A stretch of 64,000 nucleotides of DNA from Streptomyces sp. Go-475 (GCF_003330845.1 NZ_CP026121.1:4011501-4075500); one strand, 5' to 3'. Counted from the first letter of the stretch, positions 1 through 10,600 are shown. Numbers and translations: made by a program. The notes: generated by a model from the letters alone, not told the origin.

Positions 1-985
1 CGTGCTGGTGTCGGCTTCCCTGCTGGGGGCCGGGCAGGCCGTGATGCAGCCGGCGCTGGCGACGATGATCGTGGACTGCTCCAGCGCGGAGACGCGGTCC
101 CGGGCCTTCGCCCTGCAGTTCTTCCTGCAGAACCTCGGGCTCGGGGTGGGTGGTCTCATCGGCGGCCATCTGGTCGACGCGTCCAGTGCCGCGTCCTTCA
201 CTCTGCTCTTCGCGATCGAGGCGGCGATGTTCCTGCTGCTGGTCGTGGTGATGACGACCGTGCGGATGCCGCACGCGCCGCGGATCGAGGGCGCCCCCGT
301 GGCATCGGGGCGGGGCGGCTGGAAGCAGCTGATGGGCAACCGGGCCATGGTGCAGCTGTGTGTGCTGGGCTTCGTGCTGTTCTTCGCCTGCTACGGGCAG
401 TTCGAGTCGGGGCTGAGCGCGTACGGGGTGGAGGCCGCCGGGATATCGACGTCCGCGCTGGGGACCGCGCTGGCCGCCAACACGTTGATGATCGTCGTCG
501 CGCAGTTCGCCGTGCTGCGGTTCGTGGAGCGGCGTCGGCGGTCACGGGTGATCGCGGCCGTGGGGCTGATCTGGGCGGTGGCATGGGCCGTCGCCGGATA
601 CGCGGGGCTCGGGCACGGCAGCCAGGAGATGGCGACGGCCGCGTTCGTGTCGACGTACGCGCTGTTCGGGCTGGGCGAGGCGATGCTGTCGCCGACCGTG
701 GCCCCGCTGGTCGCCGATCTGGCGCCGGAGGGGATGGCCGGGCAGTACAACTCCGCCTTCGCCCTGGTGAAGCAGCTCGCGCTGGCCGTCGGGCCGGCGG
801 TGGGCGGGCCGCTGGGGGCCTCGCTGCACGCGCCGTACATCGTGGCGTTCCTGGTGTTCTCCCTGGGGATCACGGTGCTTGCCGTGCGGTTGGGGCGGCA
901 GCTGACCGACGTGCAGGATCATCCGTGGCGGGCGAGGAGCCGGGTCGTGGCGCGGGGCGGCGCTCCCGTTTCCGCGGACGTCTGA
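1..985 (+). CDS. MFS transporter, C-terminal part (truncated by window edge)
   Basis: This is the last 327 or so residues of a major facilitator superfamily exporter; the true start lies upstream of the window. The visible protein has repeated hydrophobic segments separated by short Arg-rich loops (for example the RFVERRRRSR loop near residue 180), the pattern of an MFS carrier. The acidic and Arg-rich stretch around DCSSAETRSRAFAL resembles the conserved loop after helix 4. It ends 13 bp before the convergent phosphatase gene. The substrate cannot be read from the sequence; drug or metabolite efflux is only an inference from the family. Confidence 0.8.
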   Translation, partial: VLVSASLLGAGQAVMQPALATMIVDCSSAETRSRAFALQFFLQNLGLGVGGLIGGHLVDASSAASFTLLFAIEAAMFLLLVVVMTTVRMPHAPRIEGAPVASGRGGWKQLMGNRAMVQLCVLGFVLFFACYGQFESGLSAYGVEAAGISTSALGTALAANTLMIVVAQFAVLRFVERRRRSRVIAAVGLIWAVAWAVAGYAGLGHGSQEMATAAFVSTYALFGLGEAMLSPTVAPLVADLAPEGMAGQYNSAFALVKQLALAVGPAVGGPLGASLHAPYIVAFLVFSLGITVLAVRLGRQLTDVQDHPWRARSRVVARGGAPVSADV

Positions 986-998
986 TCCTCCGGGCCTG

Positions 999-2666
999 CT
1001 AGGGCGCCTGCGTGCGCGGCAGGGCGAACTCGCACCACACCGCCTTGCCGCCGCCCGGTGTGCGGCGGCAGCCCCAGTTCGAGGCGATCGTCGCGACGAT
1101 GGCGATGCCCCGGCCCGACTCGTCGCCCGGTTCCGCGCGGCGGCGTCTGGGGAGGTGGTCGTCGCCGTCGGTGACCTCGATGATCAGGCGTCTGTCCGTG
1201 CGGCGCAGGCGCAGGCGCATCGGTGGGGTGCCGTGCTGGAGGGAGTTGGCGACCAGTTCGCTGGTGGCCAGGACGCCCAGGTCGTGCAGGTCGGCGGGGA
1301 AGCGCCAGCTGGTCAGGACGCCGGAGGCGAAGGCACGCGCGCGTGGGGCCGCTTCCACTCCGCCGAGCAGCTCAAGGGCGGCGTTGCGGAACAGCTCGCC
1401 CTCGGGGCCGGTGCGGGCGGGGTGCTGGAGGACCAGGACGGCCACGTCGTCGTCGTGGTCGGGGGTCACGCCGGCCGAGCGGACCAGGCGGTCGCAGACG
1501 ACCTGGGGCGTGCCGGTGGCGCCGGCCAGGGCGCGCTCCAGGGCGGCGATGCCCTCGTCCAGGTCGGCGTCGCGGCGCTCCACCAGGCCGTCCGTGTAGA
1601 GGACGGCCGTCGAGCCGGGGCTGAGGGGGATCGAGCCTGAGGTGTGCATCCAGCCGCCGGTGCCGAGCGGGGGGCCGGTGGGTTCCTCGGCGCGCAGGAC
1701 CGTGCCGTTCTCGTCGCGGACCAGGATGGGGAGGTGGCCGGCCGAGGCGTAGACGAGTTTGCCCTCGTTCGGGTCGTGGACGGCGTACGCGCACGTGGCG
1801 ATCTGGTTGGCGTCGATCTCGGCCGCCAGGCCGTCGAGGAGCTGGAGGACCTCGTGCGGGGGCAGGTCGAGGCGGGCGTAGGCGCGGACCGCCGTGCGGA
1901 GCTGGCCCATGACCGCCGCCGCGCGGACGCCGCGGCCCATGACGTCGCCGATGACCAGGGCCGTGCGGCCGCCGCCGAGGGTGATGACGTCGTACCAGTC
2001 GCCGCCGACGGCCGCTTCCGTGCCGCCGGGGTGGTAGGTGGCGGCGATGCGCAGGTCGTCCGGCTGTTCGAGCTCCTGGGGGAGCAGGGAGCGCTGGAGG
2101 GTGACGGCCGTTTCGCGTTGGCGGCGTTCGCTGGCGCGCAGGCGTTCGGCGGCTTCGGCGTGGTCGGTGACGTCCGTGGCGAAGACGAGGACGCCGCGGC
2201 CGTCGGTGCCGGAGGTGCCGTCGCGTTCCGCGACCGGGGTGCAGGTGAAGGTGTAGGAGCGGCCGTCGGGGGCCTTGCGGGACTTCACCGTGCGGGGCTT
2301 GCCGCTGCGCAGGACCTGGTCCAGGAGGGGGAACAGGCCGAGCGCGTCGAGTTCGGGGAGGGCCTCGCGGGCGCGTTCGCCCAGGGGGCGTACGCCGAAG
2401 GCGGTGGTGTAGGCGTCGTTGACGTAGGCGATGCGGTGGTCGGGGCCGTGGACCAGGGCGACGAGGGAGGGGACGCGGTCGAGGACCTCGCGCACCCGCA
2501 GCTCGTCGACGGCGGGTACGGACGGAGTCTCGTCGGTCAGTTGTTCGGCGCGGGCGGCGGGTACGGAGCCTTCCCCCCGCCGGTCCGGGGAGGCCGTCTG
2601 CTCGGTCCGCGCTGCGGCGCGGCGCTGCGTTCCGGGGAGCCGGGCGCTCCAGCGCGTGAAGTTCAC
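999..2666 (-). CDS. PAS / PP2C (SpoIIE-type) phosphatase with C-terminal HATPase domain
   Basis: The protein is about 555 residues with three parts. A PAS domain (about residues 55-165, LVHGPDHRIAYVNDAY) probably senses a ligand. A SpoIIE/RsbU-type PP2C phosphatase follows (about 195-410), with metal-site motifs GGDWYDV, IGDVMGRG and YTDGLVE. The C terminus is a RsbW-like HATPase domain (ATSELVANSLQHG). Such proteins control anti-sigma factor antagonists by phosphorylation and dephosphorylation. I chose the GTG at 2666 because AGG/AAGGA lies just upstream and the product then starts MNFTRW; an upstream GTG at 2702 is possible but has no clear ribosome site. It sits downstream of ndh on the same strand, about 175 bp away. 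Confidence 0.85.
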   Translation of the reverse strand: MNFTRWSARLPGTQRRAAARTEQTASPDRRGEGSVPAARAEQLTDETPSVPAVDELRVREVLDRVPSLVALVHGPDHRIAYVNDAYTTAFGVRPLGERAREALPELDALGLFPLLDQVLRSGKPRTVKSRKAPDGRSYTFTCTPVAERDGTSGTDGRGVLVFATDVTDHAEAAERLRASERRQRETAVTLQRSLLPQELEQPDDLRIAATYHPGGTEAAVGGDWYDVITLGGGRTALVIGDVMGRGVRAAAVMGQLRTAVRAYARLDLPPHEVLQLLDGLAAEIDANQIATCAYAVHDPNEGKLVYASAGHLPILVRDENGTVLRAEEPTGPPLGTGGWMHTSGSIPLSPGSTAVLYTDGLVERRDADLDEGIAALERALAGATGTPQVVCDRLVRSAGVTPDHDDDVAVLVLQHPARTGPEGELFRNAALELLGGVEAAPRARAFASGVLTSWRFPADLHDLGVLATSELVANSLQHGTPPMRLRLRRTDRRLIIEVTDGDDHLPRRRRAEPGDESGRGIAIVATIASNWGCRRTPGGGKAVWCEFALPRTQAP

Positions 2667-2840
2667 GAATCCTTGCCTCGTGTAGTCGTCGGCGGCCGGC
2701 ACCGGAACCGGCCGGGGCCCCGGGGGGCCCGCACCGGGGCGTGCCGTGGCACACCCGTGGTGGTGGACCAGTCTGGCAGTGCGCGGACCGGACCAACATC
2801 CGTCAGACGCCGGGCCGGCCGGTGGAGTTCCTGGGTCCGG

Positions 2841-4220
2841 TCAGGACGACCCCTTCGGGTTGTCCGGGGGGTCTTGGGAAGGTTTTCCACCGGCCGCGAG
2901 TTCGAACTCCGCCCGGGGATGTTCGAGTGAACCGAGGGAGACGATCTCCCGTTTGAACAGGCCGGCCAGGGTCCATTCGGCGAGCACGCGCGCCTTGCGG
3001 TTGAAGGTGGGCACGCGGCTGAGGTGGTAGGCGCGGTGCATGAACCAGGCGGGGTAGCCCTTGAGCTTGCGTCCGTAGACGTGGGCGACGCCCTTGTGCA
3101 GGCCGAGGGAGGCGACCGAGCCGGCGTAGGCGTGTGCGTACGTCTCCAGGGGCTCGCCGCGCAGGGTGTGCACGATGTTGTCGGCGAGGACCCTGGCCTG
3201 GCGGAGGGCGTGCTGGGCGTTGGGGGCGCATTCGCGGCCCGGCTCGCCGGCGGTCACGTCCGGGACCGCGGCGGCGTCTCCGGCCGCCCACGCGCGCGTG
3301 GTGCCCTCGATCGACAGTTCGGGCGTGCACCTGAGGCGTCCGCGGTCGTTGCGCGGCAGGTCGGTGGCGGCGAGCACCGGGTGGGGTTTCACGCCGGCCG
3401 TCCAGACGACCGTACGGGTCGGGAAGCGGGCGCCGTCGCTGAGGACCGCGACCCGGTCGGCGCAGGACTCCAGGCGGGTCCGGAGACGGACGTCGATGTT
3501 GCGGCGGCGCAGTTCGGTGACGGTGTAGCGGCCCATCTCCTCGCCGACCTCGGGCAGGACGCGGTCCGAGGCCTCGACGAGGATCCACTTCATGTCCTCG
3601 GGCTGGACGTTGTGGTAGTAGCGCGCGGCGTAGCGGGCCATGTCCTCCAGTTCGCCGAGGGCCTCCACACCGGCGAAGCCGCCGCCGACGAAGACGAAGG
3701 TGAGGGCCGCGTCGCGGATCGCGGGGTCGCGGGTGGAGGAGGCGATGTCCATCTGCTCGATGACGTGGTTGCGCAGGCCGATGGCCTCCTCGACGGTCTT
3801 GAAGCCGATGCCGTGGTCGGCGAGGCCGGGGACCGGCAGGGTGCGCGAGACGGAGCCGGGGGCGAGGACGAGCTGGTCGTAGGGCAGCCGCCGCCCGCCG
3901 GTGCCCTCCTCCTCGGTGGCGAGGGTGGTGATGGTGGCGGTGCGTTTCGCGTGGTCGACGGCGGTGGCCTCGCCGATGACGACGTGGCACCGGTCGAGGA
4001 CCCGCCGCAGCGGTACGACGACGTGGCGGGGCGAGATGGCGCCGGCGGCGGCCTCGGGGAGGAACGGCTGGTAGGTCATGTACGGGTCGGGGGTGACGAC
4101 CGTGATCTCCACCTCGCCCCGTTGCAGTTCCCGTTTCAGGCGGCGCTGCAGGCGCAGGGCCGTGTACATCCCGACGTAGCCGCCACCGACAACGAGAATG
4201 CGCGCACGTTCCTTCACCAT
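2841..4220 (-). CDS. ndh: Type II NADH dehydrogenase (NDH-2)
   Basis: The product is a 459-residue flavoprotein that passes electrons from NADH to menaquinone without pumping protons, at the inner face of the membrane. Two dinucleotide-binding motifs are visible: VVGGGYVGMYTAL at the N terminus for FAD and FVGGGFAGVEAL near residue 190 for NADH. The TAGVKPHP stretch and the AAGDAAAVPD motif near residue 320 are typical of the FAD disulphide reductase-like fold of NDH-2. The open frame extends 50 codons upstream, but the GGG-rich ATG at 4220 places the GxGxxG motif at the expected distance from the start. It is divergent from the AtrA-type regulator, so the two may share a control region. Confidence 0.88.
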   Translation of the reverse strand: MVKERARILVVGGGYVGMYTALRLQRRLKRELQRGEVEITVVTPDPYMTYQPFLPEAAAGAISPRHVVVPLRRVLDRCHVVIGEATAVDHAKRTATITTLATEEEGTGGRRLPYDQLVLAPGSVSRTLPVPGLADHGIGFKTVEEAIGLRNHVIEQMDIASSTRDPAIRDAALTFVFVGGGFAGVEALGELEDMARYAARYYHNVQPEDMKWILVEASDRVLPEVGEEMGRYTVTELRRRNIDVRLRTRLESCADRVAVLSDGARFPTRTVVWTAGVKPHPVLAATDLPRNDRGRLRCTPELSIEGTTRAWAAGDAAAVPDVTAGEPGRECAPNAQHALRQARVLADNIVHTLRGEPLETYAHAYAGSVASLGLHKGVAHVYGRKLKGYPAWFMHRAYHLSRVPTFNRKARVLAEWTLAGLFKREIVSLGSLEHPRAEFELAAGGKPSQDPPDNPKGSS

Positions 4221-4596
4221 CCCATGACGCACCCGCCGCTTGCGTTTGTCCACAGCCTCGACGAATTGTGTGACCGGAGCGGGAGAGCGCGCGGAGTTGG
4301 CCGGATTAGCGGGCTGCGGTGAAGACGCGCAGGTCAGCGGGGGTGGTGTGGGGGGCGCACGGGGGCACATTCAGGACGTATACGGCCCGTACTCCGATCG
4401 GTGGTCGCTCCGTGCGGAACCTGCCCCTTCTGAATTGACTCCCTCTCAACTATGTTCGTGTGTCGACGGGGTGTAGGGGGATGCGCTCACCGGGTCCGCG
4501 ACGGGCGGACCCACGGACCCGAGCCTGTTCCCTCGTCCCGGCATCGAATGGCGGGGAGTGTCTCCGGGGGGAGACGTCATTACCGGGGGAATGCTT
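4221..4596. promoter_or_regulatory. Divergent promoter region between ndh and atrA
   Basis: This 376-bp gap separates two genes that point away from each other, so it must hold both promoters. It is less GC-rich than the flanks, notably around 4431-4460. A TTGACT box is visible at 4435-4440, but no -10 box at normal spacing could be assigned. I could not identify an AtrA operator with confidence. No gene is supported here. Confidence 0.5.
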
Positions 4597-5367
4597 ATGC
4601 ATGTTCAGGACTCTCGTTGGTCGTCCGCATCCGCTCTCGCAGCGGGTGGCGCGACGATGAGCGCGGCGGGCAACGGGCGCGCGGACGGACCGCGGACGAC
4701 GCCGCTGCGCGTGGACGCACAGCGCAATCTGGAGCACGTACTGCGTGCGGCGCGCGAGGTCTTCGGCGAGCTGGGGTACGGCGCGCCGATGGAGGACGTG
4801 GCGCGGCGCGCGCGGGTCGGTGTGGGCACGGTGTACCGGCGGTTCCCGAGCAAGGACGTCCTGGTGCGGCGGATAGCCGAGGAGGAGACCTCCCGGCTGA
4901 CCGACCAGGCGCGTGCGGCGCTCGGCCAGGAGGACGAGCCGTGGTCGGCGCTGTCGCGCTTCCTGCGGACGTCGGTGGCCTCCGGCGCCGGGCGGCTGCT
5001 GCCGCCGCAGGTGCTGCGGGTCTCGGTCGGGGAGGACGGCTCCGGTGGCGCGCGGGTGCCGCAGCAGCGGACCCAGCCGGGGTCGGCGGAGCTGCGGCTG
5101 GTGCCGGAGCAGCCGGTGGCGGTGGCTTCGGTGCCGGCGGTCGCGGCGGAGGACGACGCGGGGGCGTCGGCGCTGCTCGAGGTCGTGGGCCAGCTCGTGG
5201 AGCGGGCCCGGGCGGCGGGTGAGCTGCGGGCGGACGTGTCGGTGTCGGACGTCCTGCTGGTGATCGCGACGGCCGCGCCCGCCCTGCCGGACGCGGCGCA
5301 GCAGGCGGCCGCTTCGGCCCGGCTGCTGGACATCCTGCTGGAGGGGCTGCGGTCGCGACCGGCGTGA
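4597..5367 (+). CDS. atrA: TetR-family regulator, AtrA-like
   Basis: The protein is 256 residues with an N-terminal TetR DNA-binding domain: the helix-turn-helix MEDVARRARVGVGTVYRRF lies at about residues 55-73 and is followed by a divergent ligand-binding region. The sequence and its position divergent from ndh match AtrA, the activator of actII-ORF4 in S. coelicolor; this is from memory of the locus, not a search. The ATG at 4597 follows a GGGGGA box with 6-base spacing; another ATG is at 4591. The stop codon overlaps the first unit of a tandem repeat array. The unstructured insert after residue 140 (Gln/Arg/Gly-rich) is a known oddity of this subfamily. Confidence 0.75.
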   Translation: MHVQDSRWSSASALAAGGATMSAAGNGRADGPRTTPLRVDAQRNLEHVLRAAREVFGELGYGAPMEDVARRARVGVGTVYRRFPSKDVLVRRIAEEETSRLTDQARAALGQEDEPWSALSRFLRTSVASGAGRLLPPQVLRVSVGEDGSGGARVPQQRTQPGSAELRLVPEQPVAVASVPAVAAEDDAGASALLEVVGQLVERARAAGELRADVSVSDVLLVIATAAPALPDAAQQAAASARLLDILLEGLRSRPA

Positions 5368-5499
5368 GCTTCCGGGGCCCGGAGTGACCTTCCGGGCCCG
5401 GGAGTGACTTGCTGGTGCCGGCGTGACCTCTTGGCCTGGCGCGACCTTCTTGGATCTGGCGTGAGCTCCTGGGCCTGGTGTGACCTCCCGGGCCCCGGA
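5364..5499. repeat. Tandem array of seven degenerate ~20-bp units
   Basis: Seven head-to-tail units of 18-20 bp start at 5364, 5384, 5404, 5423, 5441, 5461 and 5480. The consensus is close to GTGACCTYCYGGGCCYGGM. The first unit overlaps the stop codon of the AtrA-like gene. The array ends just before a small GGGGAA/TTCCCC inverted repeat (about 5505-5520). It may form a complex terminator or a set of protein-binding sites between atrA and the sigma factor gene. Confidence 0.75.
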
Positions 5500-5662
5500 G
5501 CAAAGGGGAAACCTTCCCCGAACGAGTGGCGGTTAGTACTGGCGTGCGGCGAGTCCCCACGGATGAGTGATGGTCCGAACTCCGAGGGCCTCACCAAAAG
5601 CCGCTGTGGCAGTCTGACCCGGTGGTTCGGACGGGTTGGGCGGCTGGCGGGGGCTTTCCGCG

Positions 5663-7651
5663 ATGAGCGTTGACGGGCGGGACGAGTCGAGCGGCAGCGG
5701 GAGCGGTGACGCCGCGGCCGGCGGCCAGGTCCCGCCGCAGGTGCCGAGCCAGGGCGGTCGCGCGAGCGGCCCGCAGGGCGGGTACCCCGTCGACGGCTCG
5801 GTCCCGGCCCAGCGCGCGTGGCGCGAGGACAGCGTCCTGCCGCCACCGCGCGAGCTGCCGCCGTCCGACGCCGATCTCATCGACCGGATGCGCTCGGGCG
5901 ACGACACGGCGTACGAGGAGCTGTACCGGCGCCACGCACTGGCCGTGCGCCGCTACGCCCGCACCTGCTGCCGTGACGCCCACACCGCGGAGGACCTGAC
6001 CGCCGAGGTCTTCGCCCGCATGCTCCAGGCGGTGCGCGGCGGCTCCGGCCCGCAGCACGCCGTACGCGCGTACCTGCTCACCTCCGTCCGCCGTGTCGCC
6101 GCCTCCTGGACGAGGTCGGCGCGGCGGGAGCAGCTCGTCGACGACTTCGCGGTGTTCGCCACCCAGTCCGCGCGCGGCTCCCACGTGTCCGACGACGACA
6201 CGCTCGAACTGGGCGCGGACGTGCGGGCGATGCACGAGGCCGAGCGGTCCATGGCCATGCGGGCCTTCCGGTCACTGCCCGAGCGGTGGCAGGCCGTGCT
6301 GTGGCACACCGAGGTCGAGGACGAGTCGCCCAGTGAGGTCGCCACGCTCTTCGGGCTGGACGCCAACGGCACGCGCGTGCTCGCCAGCCGGGCCCGCGAG
6401 GGCCTCAAGCAGGCCTACCTCCAGGCCCACGTCAGCGACACGCTCACCGGCGACGAGGCGTGCGCGCGCTATGCCGACCAGCTCGGTACGTACGCCCGGG
6501 GCCGGTTGCGCACGCGGGCCGAGCGGGGCTTGCGCAAGCACCTGGAGGAGTGCGCGCGGTGCCGGCTGGCCGCGAGCCAGATCGAGGAGGTGGCCGGGGG
6601 CATCCCGGCCGTCGTGCCGATCGCCGTCATCGGCTGGTTCGGTGCCGCCGGGTACGCCAAGGCGGCCGGTCTCATCGCCGGAGGCGCGGGCGCGGGGGCG
6701 GCCGGTGCCGCCGGAGCGGCCGCGGCGGCGGGCGGCGGCTCGTCGGGCGGGGCAGCGGCGGCGGGCGGCGGCTCGTCCGGTGGGGCCGGTGGCGGTGGTG
6801 GTGCGGCGGCCTCCGAGGGCGTCGGCGCGCCGGTGAAGGCCGGAATCGCGGCCGGTGTGGTGGCCGTCGGCGTCGTGGCCGCGGTGGTCCTGGCCCTGAC
6901 CGGCAGCGAGAAACCCGAGGAGGAGGCGAGGACCGCTCCGCCCTCCCCGACGTCGCCGGCGGTGCGACCCGGCGAGCCCACGCCCACCCCCTCCGAGCGG
7001 GAACCCGGACCACGCCCACCGGCCCTCGTGCCCGCACGGGCCGAGACGCCCGCGCCGACCCCGTCCTCCAGGACCACCCCGGCTCCCCCGCCCACCGCGG
7101 CCCCCGCACCGGCACCCACCTCGCCGCCCGCACCCCCGAAGCCCAGGCCGACACCGCCTCCGGCGCCCGGCCCCAAGCCGACGCCCACGCCCACCCCGAC
7201 CGAGGCCCCACCGCCCCCGGCCGTCTACCAGTTGAGCGAACTGTCCTACGACGTCAGCGGCGACGGCACAAAGCCCGAAATCCGGATCGGCGCGAGCAGC
7301 TGGGTCTGGCAGCGGTACGGCATGTCGGTCGCCGACCGGCGGTACGCGCACGGCGTCACCGTGCACGGCAGCTCCTCCGTCACCATCGACCTCAACCGCT
7401 CCTGCTCCTCTTACGACGCGTTCGTCGGCGTGGACGACATGACGCTGGGGCTGGGCAAGGTGTACTTCTCCGTCTACGCGGACGGGGCCCGCCTCTGGCG
7501 GTCCGGGCTCGTCGAGGGCGGTGACCCGGCCGTCCCCGTCCATGTGAACCTCACCGGCCGCAGCACCGTACGCCTCGTGGTGGAGCCGCACAGCACCCTG
7601 GACACCCTGATGACGGCCGACTGGGCGGAGTCCAAGTTCACCTGCGGCTAG
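5663..7651 (+). CDS. ECF sigma factor fused to zinc-finger, TM segment and NPCBM-like domain
   Basis: This is a 662-residue fusion. Sigma region 2 lies at about residues 70-155 (DADLIDRMRSGDDTAYEEL) and region 4 at about 205-260 (LPERWQAVLWHTEVEDESPS). A HLEECARC motif (HX3CX2C) near 293-300 is the signature of zinc-binding anti-sigma domains. It is followed by Gly/Ala-rich linkers, a membrane helix at about 393-415 (GVVAVGVVAAVVLALTG), a Pro/Thr-rich stalk and a C-terminal NPCBM-like carbohydrate-binding domain (about 520-662). The layout matches the ECF53 type of sigma factor. The likely idea is that an outside sugar or wall signal controls a tethered sigma factor; that is inference. ATG 5663 follows a G-rich box. 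Confidence 0.85.
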   Translation: MSVDGRDESSGSGSGDAAAGGQVPPQVPSQGGRASGPQGGYPVDGSVPAQRAWREDSVLPPPRELPPSDADLIDRMRSGDDTAYEELYRRHALAVRRYARTCCRDAHTAEDLTAEVFARMLQAVRGGSGPQHAVRAYLLTSVRRVAASWTRSARREQLVDDFAVFATQSARGSHVSDDDTLELGADVRAMHEAERSMAMRAFRSLPERWQAVLWHTEVEDESPSEVATLFGLDANGTRVLASRAREGLKQAYLQAHVSDTLTGDEACARYADQLGTYARGRLRTRAERGLRKHLEECARCRLAASQIEEVAGGIPAVVPIAVIGWFGAAGYAKAAGLIAGGAGAGAAGAAGAAAAAGGGSSGGAAAAGGGSSGGAGGGGGAAASEGVGAPVKAGIAAGVVAVGVVAAVVLALTGSEKPEEEARTAPPSPTSPAVRPGEPTPTPSEREPGPRPPALVPARAETPAPTPSSRTTPAPPPTAAPAPAPTSPPAPPKPRPTPPPAPGPKPTPTPTPTEAPPPPAVYQLSELSYDVSGDGTKPEIRIGASSWVWQRYGMSVADRRYAHGVTVHGSSSVTIDLNRSCSSYDAFVGVDDMTLGLGKVYFSVYADGARLWRSGLVEGGDPAVPVHVNLTGRSTVRLVVEPHSTLDTLMTADWAESKFTCG

Positions 7652-10600
7652 CCGTGGACGCGCGCTGCGCCTCGGTCAGTTCGCGCCGGACGTCGTCCGA
7701 TGTGAGAGCGGTGCCCCGGGCGCGCTCCGCGTCGCACCGGGCGGCGCCCAGGGCGGCGCGGGCCTCGGCGTCGATCCGCTCCGCCTGGGCTTGCTCCGGC
7801 ATGGGGCGCGGGCGGCCGGACCGCCAGTGGTCGGCGGCGCCGAGCAGCCGTGCCGCGCGCGGGAAGTCGCCGAGGGCGGCCAGCAGCCCCGCCCCGCCGT
7901 CCGCGACCGTGGCCCGGATCGTGTCCGAGCACCGCTTGTCGACGGCTTCCCGGAGGGCTCCGGTCAGTTTGGGCAGGGCTGTCTCCGGGCCCGCCTCGGT
8001 CGCCGTGATCACGGCGTCGACCAGCTGCAGCATCACCATGAACTGCGGGGGCGGTGTGCCGCGCCCGGTCTCCGCGCGCGCTGCCTCGCACAGGTCGCGC
8101 GCCCGGGCCGTGTGCCCCTCCTCGGACGCCATCTGGGCGCTCAGCAGCAGGACGAACGCCTTGGAGTCCGCCACGCCGTACCGGTCGGACGCGGCGCTCG
8201 CCTCGTCCAGCGCCGCCAGTGCGGCCGGCCGGTCACCCGCCCGGTAGGCGATCTCGGCGAGCCGGGCGATCAGGAACGGCGACTCGGCGTACGCGCCCAC
8301 CTCGTAGGCGAGCCGCAGCGCCTCCTCGTACTCGCCTTTGGCCTCCTCGAAACCGTTGCGCGCCATGGCCGCCTCGCCGGCCGCGCTGCACACCTGGGCC
8401 CGCAGCCAGCGATCCCCGACGCGGCGGCTGAGGATCCGCAGCTCCGCCAGGTCGTCGTCGACGCCGGCCAGGTCGCCGGGCGCGTCGACGACCATGTGGG
8501 TGCGGAACATCAGGGCGACGGCGGTCTCCCAGTCCCCGCCGTGGGCGCGGCAGTTGGCGACGGCCGAGTCCATGACGGCCCGGAGGTCGCCGTGCTCGGC
8601 CTGCTCACCCTGCTCGCCCTGGCCGGCCGCGAAGCTCCAGATCATGGGCCAGATGAGCCCCGGGAATCGGGCAGCCCGGGGTCCGCCCTCCGCGAAGAGC
8701 GTCCACACCCGCTCCACGTACGGCCGCCGCTGCTCCATGAACTCCTGCAGGGGCCCCGCTTCGGCCAGGAAGAACAGATGCTGCATGCGCAGATCCATCC
8801 GCAGGGAGTGCAGCGGATGCCCCGCCTCCCCGTCCGGCGCGGCGAGGAAATGGTCGACGGGGTCGGGCGGGCACGGCTCTCCCCCCGACGTCAGGCGGAC
8901 GCCGGTGTCGAGAGCCGCTCCCAGGCGCAGGATCCGCTCCAGCCACTCCACTCCCTCGTGCCGGTAGTTGCGCATCCACCAGAACCAGCCCATGGCCAGG
9001 GCGACGGCACCGGCCTCCGCCTCGTCCCCGGCGGTGAGGGCCCGGTCGAGGGCGGCGCGGATGTTGTCCAGCTCGGTCTCCAGGCGGGAGATCCAGGGCA
9101 GTTGCCCGGCGGAACGCAGCTGCGGTGCGGCCCGCTCGACCAGCACGCGCACCCACGCGCGGTGCCGCAGCTCGGCCCCGGCGCGCAGGGGCGGAACCTC
9201 GGCGGCGCGCTCGACGGCGTACTCGTGGATCGTCTCCAGCATGCGGTAGCGCATGCCGCCGGAGCCGTCCCGCGCGCAGGGGGCCGCCACGACCAGGGAC
9301 TTGTCGACGAGCGCCCCGAGCAGCTCGGCGGCGGGCCCGCCGCACACCGCCTCGGCCGCCGCGAGGTCCCAGCCGCCCGCGAACACCGACATCTCGCACA
9401 GCACTCTGCGCTCGGCCTCGTCGAGCAGGTCCCACGACCAGTCGACGACGGCGCGCAGGGTCTGCTGGCGGGGCAGGACCGTACGGCTCCCGGAGGTGAG
9501 GAGGCGGAAGCGGTCGTCGAGCCGGTCGGCGATCTGCCGGGGCGTGAGGAGCCGGAGCCGGGCGGCCGCCAGCTCGATGGCGAGCGGCAGGCCGTCCAGC
9601 CGGCGGCAGATCTCCGCGACCGCCTGCTCGTCGCCGAGCACGGCGTCCGCGTCGGGGCGGACGGCGGCGGCGCGCTCCGCGAACAGCCGGCGGGCGTGGT
9701 CCGGCCGCAGCGGCTCGACCGGCCGCACCACCTCCCCGGGCACGCCCAGGGGTTCCCTGCTGGTGGCGAGGATCGTCAGGCCCGGGCAGCGGGTCAGCAG
9801 GGTCTCGGCGAGGTGGGCGGCGGCGCCGATGACATGCTCGCAGTTGTCAAGGATCAGCAGTTGGCTGCGCGGGGCGCAGTACTCCACGAGCAGGGCGACG
9901 GGGTCGTCCTGCACGGCCGTGAGCTCGCTGGTCAACAGCACGGTCTCGCGCAGACCGAGCGCGCTGACCACCGCGCCCGGCACCGCCTCCGGCCGGTCGA
10001 GCGGGGCGAGCTCGGCCAGCCACGCCTGCGGAAGCCCGGCGGCTGCCTCCTCGGCGAGACGGGTCTTGCCAGAGCCGCCCGGTCCGGTGAGGGTGACGAG
10101 ACGGGCCCTGTGCAGATCGGAACGGATGGCGTCGATCTCGGGTTCCCGGCCGACGAAAGAGGTCAGCCGGGGACGGAGGTTGCCGGTGCGCTCGGGCGGA
10201 GCGGACGCGGGTCTCTCCTCCCGCGCGGCCGAACCGAGCAGTTCGGCGTGGAGGGCGCGCAGTTCGGGCCCCGGGTCGGTGCCGAGGCCCTCGGCGAGGG
10301 CGCGGCGGGCGGACTCGTACGCGGCGAGGGCGTCGGCCGCGCGGCCGGATTCGCGCAGGGCGCGCACCAGGAGGGCGTGCAGCGGTTCGTCGTAGGGGTG
10401 GACGGCGGTCAGTTCCCGCAGTTCCGGTACGACGTCCGGCGCGCGGCCGAGCCGCAGGCGGGCCTCGGCCCGGGCCCGGGTCGCCTCCAGCCGGGTCGCC
10501 TCCGGGCGGGTGGCGGCGGAGCGGTCGGGGAGGTCGGCGAGGGCGGGGCCGCGCCACAGGGCGAGGGCGGCGTCGAGGTGCCGTCCCGCCCGGGCGGGGT

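Noticed and set aside
4221..4596. AtrA autoregulatory operator
   Set aside because: No convincing inverted repeat of the expected type was found by eye in the divergent region.
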